Positions 1 through 5,784 of a DNA stretch of 6,513 nucleotides are shown piece by piece. A model generated the notes under the pieces. The model saw nothing but the letters and a program-made list of their open reading frames with translations, had not been told where the DNA came from and made no database searches. This stretch comes from Candidatus Cloacimonadota bacterium (GTDB taxonomy: Bacteria; Cloacimonadota; Cloacimonadia; Cloacimonadales; TCS61), in the NCBI GenBank assembly GCA_030638385.1, contig DAOWES010000290.1:1-6513 (forward strand), read 5' to 3'. A program made the translations under genes and the position numbers. Numbering within the stretch: the first letter of the stretch is position 1; the number at the start of each line of letters is the position of its first letter.

Positions 1-1202
1 CTAGTTCGAACTTGCTCAAAATTCATTTCCGGTTCGGCGGACAGCAATAAAGCAACTGCCGACGCAACAAATGGAGCTGCCATCGAAGTTCCGGATTGTT
101 CATGATAAAGATTCTCTTCATCATTACTGTATGTACTCATAATTTGCTGACCCGGAGCGACTAAATCCAATAGTGGGCCATAACTGGAAAAAGAAGCTAA
201 TTCTTTATTGGCAGTGACAGCTCCCACGCTAATGGTATTTGCCAAACGGGCAGGATAAGTAATTGGATGTTCAGAGCTGCTTCCTTCATTTCCGGCGGCA
301 CAAACCACAATACTTCCTTTTTCGTAAGCATAATTTACCGCATAGGCGATAATGGCAGAATATGAAAGATCTCCCCAACTAAGATTTATAACTTCTGCTC
401 CCATATCGGCAGCATAAATAATTCCGGCAGCAGCATCATCATCCTGAAGATAACCACCCAAAGTAGAGGCAAATCCTGAACGTATTGGCAACAGCTTTGT
501 GTTCCAAACAGCACCTGCTACGCCAATATTATTATTGGTAACCGCACCAATGATTCCGGCAATGTGAGTTCCATGATTAATCTCATCGGTAGGATCATTA
601 TCTTGTTCTGTGAAATCTCCTATTCCAATATCACCAAGCTCCGGTGCATCAACAAAATCCCAGCCACGGTAATCATCGATATAACCATTTCCATCATTAT
701 CGATACCATCATCCGGAATTTCATTTTCGTTATAAAAGATGTTTGCCTGCAAATCCGGATGGTCAAAATGAATTCCGGAATCGACAATTGCTACTAATAT
801 TTCTTTATTACCAGTTGTATAGTTCCAAGTTTGAGGCAGATTTATATTTTGAAAATGTATGCTTTGTGCTTGGTAGTTGGGATCGTTTGGCTCCAGAGAA
901 AAACGATTAAGGAAATTAGGCTGAATATTTCTAACTCCATCAAAGCGCAAATTTGAAAGTTCTTCTAAATTCGGTTGCTTATCCAAACTAATTACGTAAA
1001 ATGTATTATCTTTTTTGGGCAGAACCGGAGTGATTTTCTTAACTTTATAATTATTGAGATAGCTATCTAATCCGGAAATCCCCAGAGAACCGCGCTCTAT
1101 TTCTCGAGCTACTTCAGTTTGCACGATAATCTCATTTGGCACGTAATTAATTGCTGTCAGCAATAGCGGAAACAGTAAGAAAACCAAAAATATTTTTTTC
1201 AT
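1..1202 (-). CDS. Subtilisin-like (S8) secreted serine protease, C-terminus cut by window edge
   Basis: An exported serine endopeptidase; 400 codons are visible and the stop lies beyond base 1. The N-terminus (MKKIFLVFLLFPLLLTA) is a signal peptide. Residues about 20-125 (from YVPNEIIVQTE) look like the propeptide common in bacterial subtilases. The catalytic triad is complete: Asp141 in VAIVDSGIHFDHPDL, His213 in NHGTHIAG and Ser373 in SGTSMAAPFVAS. Asn305 in AAGNEG is the oxyanion-hole Asn. Between Asp and His, residues 164-177 (DDGIDNDGNGYIDD) form an acidic EF-hand-like loop, probably calcium binding, followed by YRGWDF, a combination I associate with FCB-group subtilases. The start is supported by AGGGG at 1211-1207, four bases before ATG. 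It lies 32 bp behind the PorV-like gene on the same strand, so cotranscription is likely. The missing C-terminus could hold a T9SS sorting domain, but that cannot be seen here. The family call is very secure; the substrate is unknown. Confidence 0.95.
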   Translation of the reverse strand, partial: MKKIFLVFLLFPLLLTAINYVPNEIIVQTEVAREIERGSLGISGLDSYLNNYKVKKITPVLPKKDNTFYVISLDKQPNLEELSNLRFDGVRNIQPNFLNRFSLEPNDPNYQAQSIHFQNINLPQTWNYTTGNKEILVAIVDSGIHFDHPDLQANIFYNENEIPDDGIDNDGNGYIDDYRGWDFVDAPELGDIGIGDFTEQDNDPTDEINHGTHIAGIIGAVTNNNIGVAGAVWNTKLLPIRSGFASTLGGYLQDDDAAAGIIYAADMGAEVINLSWGDLSYSAIIAYAVNYAYEKGSIVVCAAGNEGSSSEHPITYPARLANTISVGAVTANKELASFSSYGPLLDLVAPGQQIMSTYSNDEENLYHEQSGTSMAAPFVASAVALLLSAEPEMNFEQVRT

Positions 1203-1234
1203 CTTTCCCCTAATGATTTACTAAAGATATCAGG

Positions 1235-2146
1235 CTAGAACTTATAGCTAACCTGAATCATATGCACATTATCAAGTTCAGAGTTAAATGGGACAAAAGC
1301 ATAATCGATGCCGATTTTTTTGATATTTATACCAAAACCAGTCGAAAAGCTCTCGGTATCATAATTTATTTTATAGCCGCATTTTAGAGTGAAATTGTTA
1401 TGGATAAGAGCTTTCAAGCCCAAAGCAGCTTTCACCTCATCATCATCAATAAATTTCAATATTTTTAGTTCGGAAGAGAGAGCAATTGTTTCACTATCAA
1501 AATATTTATTAAATTCTTTAAATACGAAAGATAATTCACCTGTAATCGGCAATTTCAATTCTTCATTTAACATCTTGTTTGTTTTACCCAAATTTTTCAC
1601 TGCCGCGGCAATCTCAAATCCTCTTACGGGTGTAAGATAACGATATCCCATATCGATAGAGCCACCAATCGCAGATTCAATATCGATCTTTTCATATAAA
1701 CCATTCAGATTAATCGCAAAATAATTTGTAGGAGTAAGCCTATAACCAAACCCGGTGGAAACAATCAGATCCATCGGATGGAAATCACCAATTTTAGTTC
1801 CATCATCAGTAGCGCCCGGAATTGTTCCATAATCCAAATGTCTGTAACCTGTTCCAAAAGAGAATTTACCGTTTGAATAGAGATAGCTAAATGAGCTTAT
1901 CTTTGTATCAATGAACCAATTATTCTGATTTAGCGTGATAACTCTGATTTTGTTAATTGTTCCGGCAGCCGGATTATTGATGAATCGGAAAGCACTATTA
2001 CTGAAAAATGTTCCTGTTCCGGCCATAGCGGCATCATCGGCACCTGAGATTATCTTGAGAACTTGTAGTCCATATTCGCCACTTGTATCTGCCAACAAAC
2101 CCGCTGATAAAACCATTACTATTGCAATCATAAATATCTTTTTCAT
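1235..2146 (-). CDS. PorV/PorQ-family (UPF0164) outer-membrane beta-barrel protein
   Basis: A 303-residue predicted outer-membrane beta-barrel. Residues 1-19 (MKKIFMIAIVMVLSAGLLA) are a signal peptide, with likely cleavage before Asp20. The mature N-terminus (LKIISGADDAAMAGTGTFF, then INNPAA) matches the family pattern of a small-residue-rich stretch around 'A-M-x-G-T' followed by NPA. The rest alternates polar and hydrophobic residues in short beta-hairpin-like segments rich in Tyr, Phe and Gly. It ends in VSYKF, a terminal Phe as expected for BAM-dependent barrels. In Bacteroidetes, PorV binds T9SS cargo and shuttles it to the attachment complex, and PorQ is related; many FCB genomes carry several paralogues of unknown role. 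It lies downstream of a gene with a T9SS sorting domain and 32 bp upstream of a subtilase, so a secretion-linked role is plausible but inferred. I cannot tell PorV from PorQ or another paralogue. Another ATG four codons upstream is rejected because the Shine-Dalgarno sequence overlaps it. Confidence 0.82.
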   Translation of the reverse strand: MKKIFMIAIVMVLSAGLLADTSGEYGLQVLKIISGADDAAMAGTGTFFSNSAFRFINNPAAGTINKIRVITLNQNNWFIDTKISSFSYLYSNGKFSFGTGYRHLDYGTIPGATDDGTKIGDFHPMDLIVSTGFGYRLTPTNYFAINLNGLYEKIDIESAIGGSIDMGYRYLTPVRGFEIAAAVKNLGKTNKMLNEELKLPITGELSFVFKEFNKYFDSETIALSSELKILKFIDDDEVKAALGLKALIHNNFTLKCGYKINYDTESFSTGFGINIKKIGIDYAFVPFNSELDNVHMIQVSYKF

Positions 2147-2152
2147 TATTTT

Positions 2153-2156
2153 CTCC
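2153..2156 (-). promoter_or_regulatory. Ribosome binding site that fixes the start of the PorV-like gene
   Basis: On the minus strand GGAG (2156-2153) is followed by AAAATA and then ATG at 2146, a six-base spacing. The in-frame ATG at 2158 overlaps this GGAG and has only an A/T-rich leader in front of it. Starting at 2146 also gives a cleaner signal peptide beginning MKKIF. Translation therefore most likely starts at 2146, making 303 rather than 307 residues. Confidence 0.7.
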
Positions 2157-2161
2157 ATTAT

Positions 2162-2175
2162 TAAAAAATTTTTTA
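2162..2175. repeat. Perfect AT-only palindrome TAAAAAATTTTTTA
   Basis: Six A followed by six T flanked by T and A, reading the same on both strands. With no loop it is unlikely to act as an RNA hairpin by itself. As DNA it is an A-tract that could bend or bind a nucleoid protein or a regulator. It begins six bases upstream of the GGAG of the PorV-like gene, within its leader. Such tracts also arise by chance in AT-rich spacers. Confidence 0.5.
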
Positions 2176-2254
2176 TATCTCACATTCTGCTAAAATTAAC
2201 TTTTCGTATTGATAATACATCTGCTTCACGAACAATTATCTTTTCTTACCATCC

Positions 2255-5200
2255 TTATTTTTCTATCGCAAACTTCTTCTTTAAAACTTCATTCCCTGTT
2301 TTTATCACTGCAAAATATACTCCTGATGATAACTTGGACGCATCTACAAAAAATCCATTTTGAATATATGCAGCGCAGTATACTTTTTCTTTTAATAATT
2401 TATTTCCGGCAACATCGAAAATACTAACAGTTACATTAGCATCTTGGCTGGTTAGTAAATTTAAGGTGATGACATTTTCTTTATAAAAGCCGTTAAAGAT
2501 ACTACCTCCAAAAATTGCATTAAGAGGATTTGGATAGAAATAGATCTTATCTTCAATTAAAATCGTCTCATCCTCAAATTGGTTTTTGGGAAGCGCTTCG
2601 AGGTATGATGCAGTTCTTTGTAAATTCCCAAACTCTACTTTCCAAGTAATGTTTTCAAGATTTAAACCGGAAATTTCTTGTTTATATACTGCTCCATCGG
2701 CAGCTGCATAATAGCAACTATTTGCATAATCGGCATATTCGGCAAGAACAGGATAGGTTGTGCTGAAAGTTTGGAAAGCGATGGGATAGCCAGCCATTAT
2801 TTCATAGTTATTATCAGATATTTTTTCCCATATACACAGTTTATTACGAGACATTGATCCGATAATTTCCAGCTGATTATCATTGTTTACATCCGCTGCG
2901 ATTACGCCACCACCTACAAAAATAGAATCGGGTGATGAGATAATATATTCCGGTTTGCTAATGTTTGCTTCTTTATCAATAATGCAAAAACTATTTTCTC
3001 CACCATAGATTACATCTAAAAATCCATTTTTACTCATGTCGGCTAAACTTGGAATAGTAAGCGCTTGCAGTGGAATCTTAACCGGGAAATTATCAAATAA
3101 GCTGCCATCATGATGATAGCAATATAAGCTGGAATCCGCTGTTGTAACGATGAAATCTAAATTTTTATCTGCATCTATATCGACCCAAAGAGCGGAATCT
3201 ATCTCTTTTTTCTCACCAATTTCCAGAGTAATTTCAGAGATGATGTAATTATTTAGATCTAGTTTCTGAACTTTCCACAAGCTGTCGATAACAGCCACTG
3301 TGTTATCTTTCAGCATCAAATTGGAGATAAATATTTCATCAAATTGCACTTCTGTAAGCTCTTGCAAATTGGCATCCAAAATTCTAATAATACTAGATGT
3401 TTTATCTAAAGCTGTCATTGGCAAAAGCACACGGTTTTGGTTTGTAGCATCATTGTTTATAACCGGTGCAGCAGCCCAAGAATATTCTGTGCTTGATAAA
3501 ACTTGATTATACCCATCTTCATTGGAAAGTGAATAAAGATAGCAAGCATTATCACCAACTGAATATGGTAACAATATTTTTTTGGAAAATTCATCCCAAG
3601 CATATAATTCAGACAATTCGGAAGCGGGATCAAACTGAGATGTTTGCACAAATATCTGATCATCTTTCCAAATATAGTTCTCTCCATTTGGCATTGGATA
3701 GAAGATCTCATTTTCTCCATCTGAATCAAAATCGATAACGGCTACAGGAGAATCTAGCATGCCGGAATAATCTGTTTTCAAACTCCACTCAAAATTGACA
3801 TCAAAACTCATAACTGTATCTGAAACGCTAATATTCAATATCTCTACCCTATTACCGCCATAATAGCTATCGGAAGTAGGAGATGAGAATAACTTATCAT
3901 GAAATTGCTTTCCGAAGTATGTATTATTGCCGGCGCGGAAGGAATCGTCTTTGCCACCAAAAAATGTGTTTATCCCATCTAAATGCTGCACTCCATCTGC
4001 TTCTTCCAAATCCACAGCCTTATGAGCGGCATCACCATTCGGATGATTTTTTTCGAAACCGGGAGAAAATTTTTCCTCTAATACCAACTCATCAATATGC
4101 CAAATTAATAATCCGGAACCATCAAAAGCCGGATTATCTCCATCGCCATATCCCGGAAGATAAAAACTCCATTCGCAGCCCTCGTAACTATTTTCCATAA
4201 AATTAAATTTGGGTTGCCCGGCATAAGGATGTCCGTCCGGATAGTATTGCTGATTCTCTGCTAAGGGGAATGTAAAGCTTACCAAAGTATCACCGTTTAC
4301 ATTAACAAATGTACTATTATCGGGATTCTGCTGATGATTTTCAATTAAAAAATATTCCGATTCAGAAATATTTATCTTATATAATTTTGTTTCTTCATCC
4401 GCTGCATTCGGATAGCTAATTTTTAAGTTTTGAGAATTGTCCTCTATCTCCACAAGATCATCTTCCCAGCCCAAATAGTAGCGTGACCAAGCACATAATG
4501 GTGCCGGCACATAACCATTTGCGATCCAAGCACCTATACCCATTATGCCAAAACCACCTATCCCACGAGAAAGACCATTTGAGTTTCTGTTATCAAATAA
4601 GGTTGGTAAGCCAATGAGATGGCCAAAGTGATGGGCGAGAACTCCATACATATTATAGATGGGTGAGGTTACATCATTATCCGGTTGCCACTCTGTTTCG
4701 GGGCAAACGACAAATTCATTCAGATAAGTCCCGTCATCGGTTTCCAAACCTTGGTAATCATCATTTTCCGGATCCAAACCACTTTGAAAAGATTTTCGTG
4801 TAAGAAATGTACTAATTATTCCATCTGCATTTTGCCCGGTAAGATCAGCTTCTTGCCCGGCTCCGGCGTGAAAAATGATGAAGCCATCGTAGAGTGAAAA
4901 ATCTATCTCAGAATCAACAATATCCACCGCATCAGAAACCATTGTGCAAACACGCTCTGTCTTTAGCTCCTCACTCCCATAAAATGCCATTGTATTGGGC
5001 ACAGTAATAATATTTTCATAAATTGTAAAATTATCTAAACTAAGAGGATACTTACCGTGTGATTGATCACGATAGTATTCTGAAAGATGTTCCAAATATT
5101 TAGAAAAATAGGCCTTATCGTGAACTAAAAAATCGGGGTAACTTACTTCTGAAATGAATTTAACATCTTCAAATTCAATAAGTAAAACCAAAAGATTGTC

Positions 5201-5374
5201 CGGTAAATCCTCTCCTCTCGAATTATCATAAAAACGTTGCGAAGGGTATACCGCCAGATTTTCGGCATTTCCTTTATAATCAGGACAAAACGGAACTGCG
5301 AACAAACCACTAAAAACTAATACTAAAAGACAACTAACAATCGGTTTCATAAGTACTTTATTAATTAATTTCAT
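2255..5374 (-). CDS. Secreted M6 peptidase-like protein with degenerate active site, propeller repeats and T9SS sorting domain
   Basis: A 1039-residue exported multidomain protein. Residues 1-26 are a signal peptide (MKLINKVLMKPIVSC, then a hydrophobic core, cleavage near FA/VP). An M6 metallopeptidase-like domain spans about residues 55-500: NLLVLLIEFEDVKF at 60-73, GFIIFHAGAGQE with His169, the zinc-motif region at 248-261, GGFGIMG with Met278 in the Met-turn position, GLLIWHIDE around Trp425, and EEADG near 458. The zinc motif reads HHFGHLIGLPT instead of HExxHxxGxxD, so the catalytic Glu (now His249) and the usual Asp at the third-ligand position (now Thr258) are lost; it is probably not a conventional peptidase. 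Residues about 540-900 hold FG-GAP/VCBS-like blades with acidic loops starting at Asp548, Asp732, Asp779 and Asp828. Residues 947-1039 are a T9SS sorting domain. The start at 5374 is chosen from AAGAGGA six bases upstream; the in-frame ATG at 5425 would put 17 residues before a normal signal peptide. Expected location is the cell surface or medium. Confidence 0.88.
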   Translation of the reverse strand: MKLINKVLMKPIVSCLLVLVFSGLFAVPFCPDYKGNAENLAVYPSQRFYDNSRGEDLPDNLLVLLIEFEDVKFISEVSYPDFLVHDKAYFSKYLEHLSEYYRDQSHGKYPLSLDNFTIYENIITVPNTMAFYGSEELKTERVCTMVSDAVDIVDSEIDFSLYDGFIIFHAGAGQEADLTGQNADGIISTFLTRKSFQSGLDPENDDYQGLETDDGTYLNEFVVCPETEWQPDNDVTSPIYNMYGVLAHHFGHLIGLPTLFDNRNSNGLSRGIGGFGIMGIGAWIANGYVPAPLCAWSRYYLGWEDDLVEIEDNSQNLKISYPNAADEETKLYKINISESEYFLIENHQQNPDNSTFVNVNGDTLVSFTFPLAENQQYYPDGHPYAGQPKFNFMENSYEGCEWSFYLPGYGDGDNPAFDGSGLLIWHIDELVLEEKFSPGFEKNHPNGDAAHKAVDLEEADGVQHLDGINTFFGGKDDSFRAGNNTYFGKQFHDKLFSSPTSDSYYGGNRVEILNISVSDTVMSFDVNFEWSLKTDYSGMLDSPVAVIDFDSDGENEIFYPMPNGENYIWKDDQIFVQTSQFDPASELSELYAWDEFSKKILLPYSVGDNACYLYSLSNEDGYNQVLSSTEYSWAAAPVINNDATNQNRVLLPMTALDKTSSIIRILDANLQELTEVQFDEIFISNLMLKDNTVAVIDSLWKVQKLDLNNYIISEITLEIGEKKEIDSALWVDIDADKNLDFIVTTADSSLYCYHHDGSLFDNFPVKIPLQALTIPSLADMSKNGFLDVIYGGENSFCIIDKEANISKPEYIISSPDSIFVGGGVIAADVNNDNQLEIIGSMSRNKLCIWEKISDNNYEIMAGYPIAFQTFSTTYPVLAEYADYANSCYYAAADGAVYKQEISGLNLENITWKVEFGNLQRTASYLEALPKNQFEDETILIEDKIYFYPNPLNAIFGGSIFNGFYKENVITLNLLTSQDANVTVSIFDVAGNKLLKEKVYCAAYIQNGFFVDASKLSSGVYFAVIKTGNEVLKKKFAIEK
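2258..2536 (-). other. C-terminal T9SS (Por) sorting domain of the M6-like protein
   Basis: Residues 947-1039 begin with YPNP, continue through a beta-rich stretch (VTVSIFDVAGNKLLKEKV) and end SSGVYFAVIKTGNEVLKKKF plus a basic tail AIEK. This order (YPNP, 'v-x-I-f-D-x-x-G-k-x-l', 'l-s-s-G-v-Y', terminal K-k-f-x-i-x-K) is the type A sorting domain that targets proteins through the outer membrane by T9SS and is normally cleaved on secretion. It strongly implies that the host has a T9SS. No core Por/Sov translocon gene lies in this window. Confidence 0.88.
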
Positions 5375-5380
5375 ATATAT

Positions 5381-5387
5381 TCCTCTT
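5381..5387 (-). promoter_or_regulatory. Ribosome binding site that fixes the start of the M6-like gene
   Basis: On the minus strand AAGAGGA (5387-5381) is followed by ATATAT and ATG at 5374. The upstream in-frame ATG at 5425 has no comparable purine-rich site, and its extra 17 residues would lie in front of a well-formed signal peptide. The 5374 start is therefore preferred. Confidence 0.75.
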
Positions 5388-5478
5388 AATTTATAATAAC
5401 AAATTAAAAAATGTTTATGCGCCACTCAGGTCAACCTTTTTAGCTCATAAGCCAATGAAGCATACCAAAATAGAGTGC

Positions 5479-5497
5479 TTTTTATAAATTATAAAAA
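5479..5497. repeat. AT-only inverted repeat with 9-bp arms
   Basis: TTTTTATAA, one central A, then TTATAAAAA: perfect 9-bp arms around a single base. It lies between the start of the M6-like gene and the structured repeat. The single-base centre disfavours a tight RNA hairpin, so a DNA-level role such as a protein site or easily melted segment is more likely than a terminator. Chance in AT-rich DNA cannot be excluded. Confidence 0.5.
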
Positions 5498-5518
5498 AAA
5501 TGTCAGCCCTTCCCCCTT

Positions 5519-5628
5519 TGTCATCCAGAGCCGTTGAATGCGTAGTTTTTACTAAAACAGCATTGGAGACGAAGGATGCCTGAGGCCTAGCATTTCTACT
5601 TTTCGATAGATCGGGACTCAGGGTGACA
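5519..5628. repeat. Structured intergenic element with imperfect terminal inverted repeats
   Basis: The ends TGTCATCCAGAG (5519-5530) and CTCAGGGTGACA (5617-5628) are inverted repeats matching at 10 of 12 positions. Inside lies a stem-loop at 5537-5564 with outer arms AATGC/GCATT, inner arms GTTTT/AAAAC and loop TACT. A GAAGGATGC motif and a CGATAGATCG inverted repeat follow. The 'TGTCATCC-GAG ... GAAGGAT ... CTCAGGGTGACA' pattern resembles short non-coding dispersed elements that I recall from intergenic regions of many bacteria. Only one copy is in the window, so dispersal is inferred. It contains no coding sequence and is less AT-rich than its flanks. It could be a REP- or MITE-like element or a structured RNA. 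Confidence 0.6.
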
Positions 5629-5705
5629 ACCTCAGGGCGGAAAGACTAGGTCTCTTTTTGGTATGAAAATGTTTGCAAATATGAACTTGACTTCTAAATC
5701 CCATA

Positions 5706-5784
5706 AAATGAGATGGGAAAAATTTAAATAAAAAAATTGGTTCTTGATATGATATTAAGCAAAGGAAATGAGATGATAAAAATT
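5706..5784 (+). repeat. Imperfect 19-bp direct repeat, copies 60 bp apart
   Basis: AAATGAGATG, two variable bases, then AAAAATT occurs at 5706-5724 and again at 5766-5784, matching at 17 of 19 positions. The second copy covers the start codon of the heptose kinase. The sequence between the copies does not look duplicated. It may be a remnant of a local duplication, a paired binding site, or chance in A-rich DNA. Confidence 0.45.
5761..5766 (+). promoter_or_regulatory. Ribosome binding site that fixes the start of the heptose kinase
   Basis: AAAGGA is followed by AATGAG and ATG at 5773, a six-base spacing. The ATG at 5768 is followed in its frame by AGA TGA, so it is closed at once. The in-frame ATG at 5749 would add eight residues but has no purine-rich site in front of it. 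Translation most likely starts at 5773. Confidence 0.7.

Larger units (their letters stand above)
2147..2254 (-). other. 108-bp spacer between the M6-like and PorV-like genes
   Basis: This spacer holds no convincing intrinsic terminator. The best stem on the minus strand is only TTCGT/ACGAA around a 20-base loop, with no following U-run. It contains an AT-only palindrome at 2162-2175 just upstream of the PorV-like ribosome binding site, and TATTAT or TAATTTTA stretches that could form part of a promoter. No good -35/-10 pair is clear. Either readthrough from the upstream gene or an internal promoter is possible. Confidence 0.4.
5375..5772. other. 398-bp divergent intergenic region
   Basis: This region separates the minus-strand cluster from the plus-strand heptose kinase, so promoters for both directions should lie here. 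On the minus strand TTGACC (5434-5429) resembles a -35 box, but no -10 sits at a normal distance. On the plus strand TTGACT (5687-5692) is followed by TAAAAT only 11 bases later, which is too close. I therefore annotate no promoter. The region contains an AT palindrome (5479-5497), a structured repeat-like element (5519-5628), a 60-bp-spaced imperfect direct repeat (5706-5784) and a 22-codon ORF (5663-5731) without a convincing ribosome binding site. No longer coding region is seen. Confidence 0.6.

Noticed and set aside
564..910. Two plus-strand ORFs opposite the subtilase
   Set aside because: They lie antisense to the catalytic core of an unmistakable subtilase, have no family resemblance and use low-complexity residues such as runs of His, Tyr and Ile.
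2159..2254. Intrinsic terminator after the M6-like gene
   Set aside because: The only stem found is 5 bp with a 20-base loop and no U-run follows it.
1935..2427. Plus-strand ORFs of 142 and 72 codons across the PorV-like gene and spacer
   Set aside because: They are antisense to the signal peptide and stop region of well-supported genes, have AT-driven composition and show no homology that I recognise.
3457..4200. Overlapping ORFs on both strands within the M6-like gene
   Set aside because: All are short, lack recognisable motifs and overlap a continuous, domain-rich frame.
2255..5374. Frameshift or decay explaining the altered zinc motif
   Set aside because: The frame is open from signal peptide to sorting domain with conserved M6 motifs on both sides of the changed residues, so substitution rather than decay is indicated.
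5375..5425. N-terminal extension of the M6-like protein from the ATG at 5425
   Set aside because: The 17 extra residues precede a complete signal peptide and no ribosome binding site serves that ATG, whereas AAGAGGA is well placed for 5374.
5687..5709. Sigma70-like promoter TTGACT...TAAAAT before the heptose kinase
   Set aside because: The 11-base spacing is too short for a functional -35/-10 pair, and FCB bacteria often use a different consensus.
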